The notes under the pieces are model-generated. The model made no database searches, was not told the origin of the DNA, and saw nothing but the letters and a program-made list of their open reading frames with translations. From positions 1-11,552 of the forward strand of contig JAUWSD010000014.1 of the NCBI GenBank assembly GCA_030610225.1: DNA of 11,552 nucleotides, in the 5' to 3' direction. The position numbers and the translations under genes are program-made. This document shows, one piece after another, positions 1-7,724 of this stretch. Each line of letters begins with the position of its first letter. The first letter of the stretch is position 1. This DNA comes from Chloroflexota bacterium. Its GTDB lineage: Bacteria > Chloroflexota > Anaerolineae > Anaerolineales > UBA11579.

Positions 1-2
1 AC

Positions 3-296
3 CTAGCAACAGCGATTGAAACCAAAGCTGATGGAGAAAGGCGAGCTGAAATTAAAAAAGCAGAAGGAATCGCGGCGGCGATTCGATTAAAAGCAGATGC
101 TGATGGAGATGCCATCAGGATTGTTAATGTCGCCGCTGAAGAATATTTTATCGGCAATGCACAGCTGCTTAAAAAACTGGAGACAGTCGCTGAAGCCTTA
201 AAGGATAATACTAAGATCATAGTCCCCGCTGATAGTGATTTAGTTAATGTGATCAGTGATCTGGCAGGAACTGCAGTACCTGTCATTAAAAAATAG
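3..296 (+). CDS. SPFH/band-7 family protein, C-terminal end (5' partial)
   Basis: This is the last 97 codons of a gene that begins before the window; codons are read from base 3 and end at TAG 294-296. The visible part starts with an Ala/Glu/Lys-rich helical stretch (ETKADGERRAEIKKAEG, then AAAIRLKADAD) typical of the coiled-coil tail of SPFH (stomatin/prohibitin/flotillin/HflK) proteins. It continues with YFIGNAQLLKKLETVAEALKD and IIVPADSDLVNVISDLAG; the 'K-I-I-V-P' strand is usual near the end of this family. Such proteins form oligomeric membrane scaffolds and often regulate membrane proteases. The N-terminal membrane anchor and SPFH domain are outside the window, so the subfamily cannot be named. 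It converges on htrA with a 19-bp gap. Confidence 0.75.
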   Translation, partial: LATAIETKADGERRAEIKKAEGIAAAIRLKADADGDAIRIVNVAAEEYFIGNAQLLKKLETVAEALKDNTKIIVPADSDLVNVISDLAGTAVPVIKK

Positions 297-315
297 AAGA
301 TAGGAATTTCAGGTT

Positions 316-1428
316 TTACTGAGGTCTTTCGCCCAGTTCCAATTCGAGGGTGATGGTCTCGCCGTCCCGGTGAACTTCAAGGGAGAGTAGATCGCCGGGG
401 CTGTATTTATTGAAGAGCAGCCCGACCATGTCTCCGAAATTGAGAAGTTCCTGGCCATCTATAGACAGGATCACATCGCCAACTTCCAGGCCGGCATTAT
501 CTGCAGGGCCATCTTCAACCACATCAGTGAGCAGTACGCCTCTTGCGCGGTCGAAGCCCAATCTTTCCATCTCTGAAAGGATAAGCTCGGGATAGCCAGC
601 TACACCAATGTAGGGGTAGGGGAAATGGCCTTCTTCGATTAGTGCAGGGGCGACGCGCTTGAGGATGTTGACTGAGACCGCAAAACCGATACCGGAATTC
701 AAGGGCTCAGAATCTACGCTGACATTTATAGTTTCAATTGCGCGGTTGACCCCGATCACTTCTCCCTGCATGTTGAAAAGAGGTCCACCAGAGTTGCCCG
801 GATTGATGGCGGCATCTGTCTGAATGATATCTCCGGCAGTGTATGGAGTTCCAGAGGATGAGATGCTCAATGAATCGAGGGTGCGGCCGATGCTGGAGAT
901 GATGCCGACAGTCATTGAGCCGTTATATCCGAAGGGGTTGCCGATCGCGGCAACGAACTGACCGACCTTTAGGTAGTCTGAATCGCCGAGGGTGAGGGGA
1001 TATAAGTCTTCTTGGGGGAGATCGACCTTTATGATGGCAAGATCGGAATCGCTGTCCTCTCCGATTATTTCTGCGCGGGTTTTAATCCCGGATGGGAAGG
1101 AGACCTGTATCTCGACTGCGTCACGAACGACATGCAGGTTTGTGTCAATGTGGCCTTGCTTGTCGATCACAAAGCCTGAGCCACTGCCTGCAGTGACATC
1201 GGTCATGACATAGATAGCAACAATGCCCGGATTGACATCCTCATATAATTCTGTCAGCACTTCTTCAAAGGCAAATAGCTGCTGGGCGCTATCCAGGTCT
1301 TCTGTCTCAGTTGAATCGGTCAATATTTCATTGTTGCTGGAAACCTGATCAGTTATCTGGCAAGCTGACAGGATCGTTGTAAATACCAGAATAATAAGAA
1401 TAACCCCGATCTTTTTTGTTTTACTCAT
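316..1428 (-). CDS. htrA: HtrA/DegP-like serine protease, lipoprotein, one PDZ domain
   Basis: This is a 370-residue envelope serine protease for damaged or misfolded proteins. Residues 1-22 form a lipoprotein signal peptide with lipobox L-S-A-C and Cys23 as the likely lipidated residue, so the enzyme should be anchored on the outer face of the membrane. An acidic, Ser/Thr-rich linker spans about 24-50. The trypsin-like domain spans about 55-265, with the catalytic triad visible as His99 (TNLHVV), Asp129 (DSDSDLAIIK) and Ser213 (NPGNSGGPL). One PDZ domain spans about 270-366 (GPADNAGLEVGDVILSIDG), giving the single-PDZ DegS/HtrA-like layout. The start is supported by a strong AAGGTGATC Shine-Dalgarno just upstream of the ATG. 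It lies 46 bp downstream of cbpA on the same strand, probably in one transcript, which suggests a shared role in protein quality control. The triad is intact and I see no truncation. Confidence 0.92.
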   Translation of the reverse strand: MSKTKKIGVILIILVFTTILSACQITDQVSSNNEILTDSTETEDLDSAQQLFAFEEVLTELYEDVNPGIVAIYVMTDVTAGSGSGFVIDKQGHIDTNLHVVRDAVEIQVSFPSGIKTRAEIIGEDSDSDLAIIKVDLPQEDLYPLTLGDSDYLKVGQFVAAIGNPFGYNGSMTVGIISSIGRTLDSLSISSSGTPYTAGDIIQTDAAINPGNSGGPLFNMQGEVIGVNRAIETINVSVDSEPLNSGIGFAVSVNILKRVAPALIEEGHFPYPYIGVAGYPELILSEMERLGFDRARGVLLTDVVEDGPADNAGLEVGDVILSIDGQELLNFGDMVGLLFNKYSPGDLLSLEVHRDGETITLELELGERPQ

Positions 1429-1474
1429 ATGATCACCTTTTAATTGATGGTGCCAATTTCGATTGAAAATAATC

Positions 1475-2398
1475 TTATTTCAGTTTAGCCAGTTTTTCAA
1501 ACAGTTCTTTTTGTTCAGGAGTTAATTCCTGAGGAATTTTAACCTGAATATTGACAAAAAGTGCACCTAAATTTGATCTGTCGTTTAGTTTTGGCATGCC
1601 TTTACCCTTGAGGCGAAAAGTCTGGGATGGCTGGGTTCCGGGGGGGATAGAGAGGATGATGTTGCCTGACAGGGTTGGAACGGTGACTTCTCCACCAAGG
1701 ACTGCAGTGGGAAGATCAATATCGACGAAGGTATGCAGCCTGTCATTCCTTATTTCAAAACGGGGATCTGGAGCAACCTTTATTACAAGGTGAACGTCAG
1801 AGTTGTTCGGGCCTGCACCCCGCATACGAACTTTGGTGCCTGTTTTGGATCCAACCGGTATTTTGACATCGTATTTATTGTCGTTGATCTTGATCTGGCG
1901 GGTGGAGCCATTATAGGCCTCATGGAGGCTGATCGACATCTCTATCTCATAGGGTTTTTGCGCCCGGGCACGGTTGAACTGTGATTGCCTTGGGTCAGTG
2001 CGCATCGAACCAAAGCCACCCATGCTGCCAAAGATACTCTGGAAGAAATCCGAGAATCCGCCCCCAAACATATCGCCGAGGTCTCCGTTGTACTCAACGC
2101 GCATACCCTCGGGTCTGCCGCCTGTCCATTGGTTCCAGTTGAAGCCGCCCTGTCCCCCGTGCTGCTGCCAATCTTTGTAGGCAGAACCCAAACGATCAAA
2201 ATGGGCACGTTTGTCATCATCGTTTAAAACCTGGTAGGCCTCATTGATCTGCTTGAATTTTTCTTCAGCGCTTGCATCGCCCTGATTCTGATCCGGGTGA
2301 TATTTCATAGCCAGTTTTCGATAGGCGCGTTTAATTTCATCTTTCGATGCTTTTCTGTCCACATTTAGTATCTTATAATAATCCTGATAGTCCATCAT
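1475..2398 (-). CDS. cbpA: DnaJ-class co-chaperone, CbpA-type (no zinc finger)
   Basis: This is a 307-residue type II J-protein that stimulates DnaK ATPase and hands over substrates. The J domain spans about 4-70 with the essential HPD motif at 34-36 (KYHPDQNQ). A Gly/Phe/Trp-rich linker covers about 75-135 and includes several GG and FGSMGGFG segments. Two beta-sandwich substrate domains follow (about 148-215 and 216-292), with typical DNKYDVKIPVGSKTGTKVRMRG and LSIPPGTQPSQTFRLKGKGMP features. The four CxxCxGxG zinc repeats of true DnaJ are absent, which fits CbpA/DnaJ2-type proteins of about 300 residues. Two consecutive ATG codons (2398 and 2395) could serve as start; the promoter position makes the second plausible. 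It is first in a likely operon with htrA and is divergent from the histidine kinase. No CIRCE element was seen upstream. Confidence 0.92.
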   Translation of the reverse strand: MMDYQDYYKILNVDRKASKDEIKRAYRKLAMKYHPDQNQGDASAEEKFKQINEAYQVLNDDDKRAHFDRLGSAYKDWQQHGGQGGFNWNQWTGGRPEGMRVEYNGDLGDMFGGGFSDFFQSIFGSMGGFGSMRTDPRQSQFNRARAQKPYEIEMSISLHEAYNGSTRQIKINDNKYDVKIPVGSKTGTKVRMRGAGPNNSDVHLVIKVAPDPRFEIRNDRLHTFVDIDLPTAVLGGEVTVPTLSGNIILSIPPGTQPSQTFRLKGKGMPKLNDRSNLGALFVNIQVKIPQELTPEQKELFEKLAKLK

Positions 2399-2407
2399 AC
2401 TTACCTT

Positions 2408-2435
2408 ATTCTAGCCCCAGACCGTGAAGCGTCAA
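2408..2435 (-). promoter_or_regulatory. Likely housekeeping-sigma promoter of cbpA-htrA
   Basis: Read on the minus strand, TTGACG (2435-2430) is separated by 16 nt from TAGAAT (2413-2408), a good match to the sigma-70/sigma-A consensus. The -10 ends only 9 nt before the first ATG of cbpA, so transcription would start about 0-3 nt before the gene. The AAGGT that looks like a Shine-Dalgarno would then lie largely or wholly outside the mRNA. Confidence 0.6.
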
Positions 2436-2450
2436 TGGTTAGAGAATGAA

Positions 2451-2472
2451 TCTTACATCTTTCTTACTATTT
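2451..2472. repeat. Two 11-bp-spaced TCTTAC repeats in the cbpA/kinase intergenic region
   Basis: TCTTAC occurs at 2451 and again at 2462, an exact 11-bp period in the 161-bp divergent intergenic region. Tandem 11-bp half-sites are the layout bound by OmpR/PhoB-family response regulators. With only two short copies in AT-rich DNA, chance is quite possible. Confidence 0.25.
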
Positions 2473-2547
2473 TGATAGGAAGGTAAAGAGCGACTGCAGT
2501 ATATAAGAATAGCATGTATTATTCCTTCGAGGAAACAAGGGAAGCGA

Positions 2548-2553
2548 TAAAAT
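2548..2553 (+). promoter_or_regulatory. -10-like hexamer directly ahead of the histidine kinase gene
   Basis: TAAAAT ends exactly 6 nt before the ATG at 2560, which would place the transcription start on or next to the start codon. No good -35 is seen at 16-18 bp spacing (the best is CTTCGA/TTCGAG near 2525-2531). The purine run AAGGGAAG at 2537-2544 is 15 nt from the ATG, too far for a normal Shine-Dalgarno. The region is very AT-rich, so the hexamer alone is weak evidence. Confidence 0.35.
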
Positions 2554-2559
2554 ATATAT

Positions 2560-4491
2560 ATGGCAAGTGTACAACGAGTACTCTTGATGATGGCTGATGA
2601 AGTAACAGCCAAGATGATAGAGAAGAATATTTTGATTCCAGAGGGGTTATTAGTTTTTCCTGCCAGGGATGCAAAACAGGCAGAAGATGCTTTGAACAAA
2701 TTCTCACCAGATCTTATGATCCTAGCTGATGATATTCGGGGTGTGGATCATATTGAGTTTGCTAAAAAAGTTCTGGAAAATGAGCCAACCCTGCCGATCA
2801 TCCTTTTTACCAAAAAGAATTCTGTAATAGATACTAAAGATGCGATCCAGCTGGGCTTGGTAGATTGGCTTGAAGCGCCTGTGAATATCGCCGATATGCG
2901 TAGAGCGCTGCGTGTTGGGCTAGCACGGGCACAGAATTGGCGCAGCTGGCTGAAAAGAGAGGCCAGCCGCTATACAGATTCACTTCGCAGGCAGGTTGAT
3001 GAGCTTGAACATCTGGCAGAAGTAGGACAGGTGGTAACGGGTTTACTTGATCTTGATGTAGTGCTGACAAAGGTTGTGGAGGCAGCTGTAGATGTAACCG
3101 GTGCGGATGAAGGCAGCTTACTCCTCCTGGAAGAAGATACTGGCACGCTGGTGATGAGGGCGGCTAAAAACTTCAACGATGATTTTGTGCGCACTTTCAG
3201 GGTAACTGCTTCAGATTCCTTGATCAACCAGGTAATCGAGACCGGTGAGCCTATATTGATCGACAGCGATGCACCCCACAAAATAACAACCGGTCTGCTG
3301 GTCAAGTCGATGATCTATGTTCCCTTAAAGATATCAGGAAAAGTGTTCGGAGTGCTGGGTGTTGATAACCGAATGACATCTTCCAATTTCACTGAAAGAC
3401 ATGTTACTCTGCTGTCGATGATGGCGGATTATGCTTCTGTGGCTATCGAAAACGCCAAGCTGTATACCTTCACGATGCATGAGCGTTATAAGCTGGAACG
3501 GATCCTGACACAGATCAAGGACGGCGTGCTTGTGTATTCACCTGAGAACAGGATCATGCTGGTGAACAATGTTGCCAGAAAGGCCTTGGGTTTGGGAGAT
3601 GATGATCTAACAGGTATGCATCTTGATGACCTGATCAGCGATCTTGAGATGGCTTCAATGTTGATGGGGCATGATCTGCTGCAAGAATTTATTGAGATCG
3701 ATGGAGAAGATAAGCGTATCTATCATATGAGAGTTCTGGAAATTGAGGGAGTCGGGTCAGTGGCTACTTTCCATGACATCAGTTATTTTAAAGAGCTGGA
3801 TAAGATGAAGACTGAATTTGTCAGTACTGTTTCGCATGACCTGCGTTCACCGCTGACGGCCATCATGGGCTATATAAGTTTGATCAAGAGGGTTGGGGAT
3901 GTGAATGTCAAGCAGGATGAGTTTATTGACAAAGTGGAGGACAGCGTCAGGAGTATCACTTCTCTGATCGATAACCTGTTGAACCTGGGGCGTTTGGAGA
4001 TCGGCGGTTTTGGTGAGGCAGAGCTTGTTGACATGAACAGGCTGATACGCGTTTCGGTCGATCAATTTGAAGAGCAGATCGCTGAGCGCGAACAGCAGGT
4101 AATTGAAAAGATCGAGCCATGGCTGCCATCTGTAGTGGGATATCCGATCCAGTTGAGACAGATGGTTGATAACCTGATCGGCAATGCAATTAAATTCACG
4201 CAGGAGGAAGGGTGCATCACGGTTGAGGCTAAGCATGAGAAAGAACAGTTGATAATCCGCATATCTGATGATGGGCCCGGCATTCCATGGGAAGAGCATA
4301 CAAAAATATTTGATAAATTCTACCGGGCAAAGGGAACTGTTGGGATCGTGGATGGAACTGGACTGGGATTGGCGATCACCAAATCTGTTGTGACCAATCA
4401 CCGCGGACGCATCTGGGTGGATTCTGAGCCGGGGAAGGGAGCGACATTTATCATCGTTTTGCCGGTTGCCCCAGAAAATTCAATAGAATAA
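2560..4491 (+). CDS. Sensor histidine kinase: degenerate receiver, GAF, PAS-like, HisKA and HATPase
   Basis: This is a 643-residue kinase with no obvious membrane segment, so probably cytoplasmic. A receiver-like fold spans about 5-125. A helical linker (125-155) leads into a GAF sensor domain (about 155-300, ending MIYVPLKISGKVFGVLGVDN). A PAS-like domain covers about 312-412 (DGVLVYSPENRIMLVNN). The HisKA domain has the phospho-accepting His426 in VSHDLRSPLT, and the HATPase domain has an N box (NLIGNAIKFT, about 538-547), G1 (DDGPGIP, 570-576) and G2 (GTGLGLAI, 599-606). The kinase core looks fully active, but the receiver lacks its key residues: Ala56 sits where the phospho-acceptor Asp is expected and Ala106 where the conserved Lys is expected, while Thr84 is kept. 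An in-frame TAA at 2548-2550 rules out an earlier start. No partner response regulator is in the window. The signal sensed is unknown. Confidence 0.9.
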   Translation: MASVQRVLLMMADEVTAKMIEKNILIPEGLLVFPARDAKQAEDALNKFSPDLMILADDIRGVDHIEFAKKVLENEPTLPIILFTKKNSVIDTKDAIQLGLVDWLEAPVNIADMRRALRVGLARAQNWRSWLKREASRYTDSLRRQVDELEHLAEVGQVVTGLLDLDVVLTKVVEAAVDVTGADEGSLLLLEEDTGTLVMRAAKNFNDDFVRTFRVTASDSLINQVIETGEPILIDSDAPHKITTGLLVKSMIYVPLKISGKVFGVLGVDNRMTSSNFTERHVTLLSMMADYASVAIENAKLYTFTMHERYKLERILTQIKDGVLVYSPENRIMLVNNVARKALGLGDDDLTGMHLDDLISDLEMASMLMGHDLLQEFIEIDGEDKRIYHMRVLEIEGVGSVATFHDISYFKELDKMKTEFVSTVSHDLRSPLTAIMGYISLIKRVGDVNVKQDEFIDKVEDSVRSITSLIDNLLNLGRLEIGGFGEAELVDMNRLIRVSVDQFEEQIAEREQQVIEKIEPWLPSVVGYPIQLRQMVDNLIGNAIKFTQEEGCITVEAKHEKEQLIIRISDDGPGIPWEEHTKIFDKFYRAKGTVGIVDGTGLGLAITKSVVTNHRGRIWVDSEPGKGATFIIVLPVAPENSIE

Positions 4492-4508
4492 GAAGATCAG
4501 AGCTTCTT
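4490..4508. terminator. Possible weak bidirectional terminator hairpin between convergent genes
   Basis: AAGAAG (4490-4495) pairs with CTTCTT (4503-4508) around a 7-nt loop. It lies across the stop codons of the kinase and the helicase, which are only 5 bp apart. The stem is AT-rich and there is no clear T-run on either side, so termination strength is doubtful. Confidence 0.25.
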
Positions 4509-6671
4509 TAGATTAGCAAGAGCGGCGATAAGCCGCTTTTTGATTCCGCCCTCAAAAATGATCTCTACGATCTCGTCTCCATCTTCGAGCTTGCTGTCAA
4601 GCACCTCACCCTCACCAAAAATTGAATGGCTGATCGAATCCCCTGCTTGGAATTGAGCGATAGGCTCTGGTTTTGGCTGCTTGATCTCTGATTTCCAGCG
4701 GGTCTGGATCTCGAATTTTCGTTTCTTGAGTGAATATTCGATCCCTGAAGGGCGACCGCCATCGATCAGTTCATGTGGTATGTCGTTCAGATAGCGGGAG
4801 ATGTCTGCGGGTTCAGTGTAGCCAAAGCGGCGGCGGTTGAGCGAGTGTAACAGATAGAGGCGGTCCTTGGCTCGGGTGATGCCAACATACAACAGGCGGC
4901 GCTCCTCGGCCATTTCTTCGGGATCATCAAAGCTGCGGGAGTGGGGCAGAGTGCCATCTTCCATCCCCACGATGAACACCACCGGAAATTCCAGGCCTTT
5001 TGAAGCATGCAGGGTCAGCATGGTGGGGGCGTTAGCTGATGGGTTGTAAGTGTCCTGGTCTGAGACAAGGGCGGTTTCTTCCAGAAAATCCACCAGGCGT
5101 CTTTCTTTATATTCTGCAGCAAGCCGCCGGAGTTCCATCACATTTTCCCAGCGCTCGATACCCTCATCTGTGCCGTCTTCCAAGTAGCTCTGGTAGTCGA
5201 CATCAACAATGATGCGGTCCATCAGATCAAGGGGGCTGGCGTCTGATGCAAGGGCATGCCAGCGCAGCAGCTTCTCTCCAAATGCATAAAGAGCTTTCAG
5301 GGCTGCGGATGAATAAGCTGCAATGTAGGGGCTGTCTTCCTGAGATGTGATGCTGAGCAGAACAGCGCTCATGTTGAGATCGTCTGCCCGGGATTGGGAC
5401 CGGAGAGTGTCGATGGTCTTCCTGCCGATCTTGCGGCGTGGCGTATTGATGACACGCAGCAAGCTAGCTTCGTCATGAGTATTGTGGCAGAGACGCAGGT
5501 AGGAGAGGATGTCCTTGATCTCGCGGCGCCCATAGAAACGCTGTGCTCCCACAAGTTTGTAGGGCAGGTTTGCGTGCAGGAAAGCCTCTTCCAGCTCGCG
5601 GGATTGGGCGTTTATGCGGTACATGATAGCGACATGTCCCGGATCTGCTTTTCCCGCAGCAACCAGCTTCGCGATGGTGTCGATAACAAAGCGACCTTCA
5701 TCGCGGCCATCAAAGACTTCTTTGACAATGATCTTTTCACCCTGACCGCGGTCTGTGAAGAGTTCTTTGTGTGTGCGGTTCGGGTTGGGGCGGATAACTG
5801 ACATGGCTGCATCCAGAATGGTCTGTGTTGAACGGTAGTTTTGTTCAAGCAGGATGGTTTGTGCAGTTGGATAATCACGCTGAAAACGGAGGATATTACG
5901 GTAATCGGCCCCACGCCAGCGGTAGATACTCTGATCTGAATCACCTACCACAAAGATATTATTGTGGGTGCTGGAAAGATGCCTGAGAAGCTCGTATTGA
6001 GCCTGGTTCGTGTCCTGAAATTCGTCCACGAGGATGTGCTGAAACTGCTGGGAGTATTTGGCGCGCACTTCAGGGTGCTCATTGAGCAGCAGGGCTGTCC
6101 ACAGCAAGAGGTCGTCGAAATCGACTGCGTTGGAGTTTAGCAGGAGGGCCTGGTAGCGGGTGAAGACCCGTTGAATGACCTCGTCCCGATAGGTGTTCAC
6201 TGGAAAATCGTCTGCCAATACCATGTCGTTCTTTGCGTTCGAGATACGGTTGTAGATCTGGTTGGGCCGGTACATTTTTTCATCGATGTTCAGGTCACGG
6301 ACTGCCTGTTTGACCAATCCCTTCTGGTCGTCCTGATCGAAGATCACGAAGTTGCGGTCAAAGGGCAGGTAGTCGGCTTCACGGCGCAGGATACGGGCAC
6401 AGATCGAGTGAAAAGTGCCAAGGCTTATTCCACGGGGAGCCTGACCAAGCTGGGTATGGACGCGGTCTTTGATCTCACGGGCGGCTTTATTTGTGAAGGT
6501 GACTGCGAGGATGTTGAAAGGGCTGACCCCGAGGTGGTTGATCAGGTATGCGATGCGCTGGGTGAGGACACGGGTCTTTCCGGAGCCGGGGCCTGCCAGC
6601 ACGATGACCTGGCCGATGCCAGCTGTCATGGCCTGGTGCTGTTGGGGGTTCAATCCATCCGTCAAGTGCAT
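4497..6671 (-). CDS. pcrA: UvrD/PcrA-type superfamily 1 DNA helicase
   Basis: This is an ATP-dependent 3'-5' DNA helicase of repair and replication, 724 residues from the chosen ATG. Motifs in order are: NPQQHQAM Q-motif region; Walker A AGPGSGKT (26-33); motif Ia VTFTNKAA; Walker B VDEFQD (about 215-220); motif III GDSDQSIYRWRGA (243-255); motif IV QNYRS (277-281); motif V TLHASKGLEF (about 553-562); motif VI EERRLLYVGITRAK (589-602). The C-terminus carries the PcrA/UvrD-type Tudor-like segment GDSISHSIFGEGEV (677-690), which favours PcrA over Rep. A longer frame from a TTG at 6749 exists, but its extra 26 residues do not look like the family and have no ribosome site. The ATG at 6671 places NPQQ near residue 8 as expected and has a -10-like box 6 nt upstream. 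It ends in TGA, so UGA is used as a stop in this genome. Confidence 0.95.
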   Translation of the reverse strand: MHLTDGLNPQQHQAMTAGIGQVIVLAGPGSGKTRVLTQRIAYLINHLGVSPFNILAVTFTNKAAREIKDRVHTQLGQAPRGISLGTFHSICARILRREADYLPFDRNFVIFDQDDQKGLVKQAVRDLNIDEKMYRPNQIYNRISNAKNDMVLADDFPVNTYRDEVIQRVFTRYQALLLNSNAVDFDDLLLWTALLLNEHPEVRAKYSQQFQHILVDEFQDTNQAQYELLRHLSSTHNNIFVVGDSDQSIYRWRGADYRNILRFQRDYPTAQTILLEQNYRSTQTILDAAMSVIRPNPNRTHKELFTDRGQGEKIIVKEVFDGRDEGRFVIDTIAKLVAAGKADPGHVAIMYRINAQSRELEEAFLHANLPYKLVGAQRFYGRREIKDILSYLRLCHNTHDEASLLRVINTPRRKIGRKTIDTLRSQSRADDLNMSAVLLSITSQEDSPYIAAYSSAALKALYAFGEKLLRWHALASDASPLDLMDRIIVDVDYQSYLEDGTDEGIERWENVMELRRLAAEYKERRLVDFLEETALVSDQDTYNPSANAPTMLTLHASKGLEFPVVFIVGMEDGTLPHSRSFDDPEEMAEERRLLYVGITRAKDRLYLLHSLNRRRFGYTEPADISRYLNDIPHELIDGGRPSGIEYSLKKRKFEIQTRWKSEIKQPKPEPIAQFQAGDSISHSIFGEGEVLDSKLEDGDEIVEIIFEGGIKKRLIAALANLKKL

Positions 6672-6677
6672 AGAACA

Positions 6678-6683
6678 ATTGTA
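6678..6683 (-). promoter_or_regulatory. -10-like hexamer directly ahead of the helicase ATG
   Basis: On the minus strand TACAAT is followed by exactly 6 nt and then the ATG at 6671, with no Shine-Dalgarno between. This spacing predicts a leaderless mRNA and supports the ATG over the upstream TTG. No convincing -35 lies 16-18 bp upstream. Confidence 0.4.
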
Positions 6684-6765
6684 ATAGATTGCCAGGTAGA
6701 TGGGTACTGATTGGGTGAGGTGCGAGGGAATTTTAAGGTTTGGGAGCAAGAAATGGACATCAATA

Positions 6766-6794
6766 TTGATTCAACTCTACTGATGCTGTATACT
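6766..6794 (+). promoter_or_regulatory. Promoter of the methyltransferase gene, predicting a leaderless mRNA
   Basis: TTGATT (6766-6771), a 17-nt spacer and TATACT (6789-6794) form a near-consensus sigma-70/sigma-A promoter. The -10 ends exactly 6 nt before the ATG at 6801, so the expected transcription start coincides with the A of the start codon. No Shine-Dalgarno is present. Confidence 0.65.
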
Positions 6795-6800
6795 TGAAAA

Positions 6801-7694
6801 ATGACCTCCTGGGAACTACAACGTAATTGGGATATTGTCCGCTACCTGGTTTATTATTTAATTGAGGACCTGGTACCCCCTGAATTGATCACTGGTAGGG
6901 ATGTGGTTGATTTTAGTGCGGGGATGGGGGACCTGAGTGAATACATGCTCTCCCATAATCCAAAGTCACTGACAGCTACTTCACCGGATGAGGTTCCTCC
7001 AGACAAACTGATCGGCACCCTAGGGTTTAATTTCATCTCCAATTTAACCGCACAATCCATGCCGCAAAAGCTGCTGCCCAATTCAGCAGACCTGTTTGTG
7101 GCGAGGATGGTGTTTCAATTCCCGACAGATCAACGCGATAATATCGATGTGGATGGGATGCTGAAACAGGTCTTTGAGATCCTGCGCCCAGGTGGAGAAA
7201 TAATAATCTGCAGCCATGAATTCACCCAGTTGAGCGATATGCCCGAAGACTGGGACCAGCCCCTGGATGACTATTTGATGACTATGCCTGACAGGTTCAG
7301 CGGGGCACAGAAAGAGCAGATGGAAGGTTTGGTCGAGATGATCAGGACGATCGGGCTGCCGCCGCGTGAAGGTGTTCATGGGCAAACCGGTTTTGGGTTG
7401 AAGGGATTTATGGCGATCGATTCTTTTGTTCAGGCGGGTTTCAGGATCAAGTCAGCAAGTGAGATCGAGGATTTTACTTACCCGGTTGGGATCAGCAAAG
7501 ATCTTAGTTCAAAACGCGAGTATTATCAGAACTTAGCCGATAAAGTCTTTTCGATCAAACAAAAGCATATTCAATCTCCAGCATATCAGGATAAATATTC
7601 ACGACCGACTGCGTTGAAAAACATAATGCGCGAGATCGGCAAGCTGCATTATTTCGTCAGTATTCCCATCTTTAGAATTCACGCTGTGAAGTAG
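6801..7694 (+). CDS. Class I SAM-dependent methyltransferase, substrate unknown
   Basis: This is a 297-residue, probably cytoplasmic protein. An SAM-binding motif I is seen as VVDFSAGMGDLSEYM (about 35-49), and a later strand follows 'EILRPGGEIIICSHE' (about 123-138), the usual L-(R/K)-P-G-G turn of Rossmann-type methyltransferases. The motif I glycines are D-F-S-A-G-M-G rather than the more common E-x-G-x-G-x-G, but this is within family variation. The C-terminal half (about 145-297) has no motif I recognise and may determine the substrate. The gene stands alone: it is divergent from the helicase and followed by a 277-bp intergenic stretch. It appears to be translated without a leader. It could be a quinone, lipid or small-molecule methyltransferase; the sequence does not decide. 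Confidence 0.7.
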   Translation: MTSWELQRNWDIVRYLVYYLIEDLVPPELITGRDVVDFSAGMGDLSEYMLSHNPKSLTATSPDEVPPDKLIGTLGFNFISNLTAQSMPQKLLPNSADLFVARMVFQFPTDQRDNIDVDGMLKQVFEILRPGGEIIICSHEFTQLSDMPEDWDQPLDDYLMTMPDRFSGAQKEQMEGLVEMIRTIGLPPREGVHGQTGFGLKGFMAIDSFVQAGFRIKSASEIEDFTYPVGISKDLSSKREYYQNLADKVFSIKQKHIQSPAYQDKYSRPTALKNIMREIGKLHYFVSIPIFRIHAVK

Positions 7695-7724
7695 AGGGCG
7701 AAAAGCAGCTAGCGAAATTTCATG

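Noticed and set aside
2519..2533. TTCCT-TCG-AGGAA small hairpin upstream of the kinase.
   Set aside because: Only 5 bp with a 3-nt loop; too short to claim a function.
2399..2559. CIRCE/HrcA heat-shock operator before cbpA.
   Set aside because: No TTAGCACTC-N9-GAGTGCTAA-like sequence is present.
3847..4401. 184-codon minus-strand frame within the kinase.
   Set aside because: It is antisense to the HisKA/HATPase motifs and has no independent support.
5394..6710. Long plus-strand frames within the helicase gene (for example 5394-5801 and 6171-6710).
   Set aside because: They lie antisense to well-conserved helicase motifs and show no recognisable domain or ribosome site.
6672..6749. Longer helicase start at TTG 6749.
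   Set aside because: The extra 26 residues are unlike the family, there is no ribosome site, and the ATG at 6671 fits both family length and promoter position.
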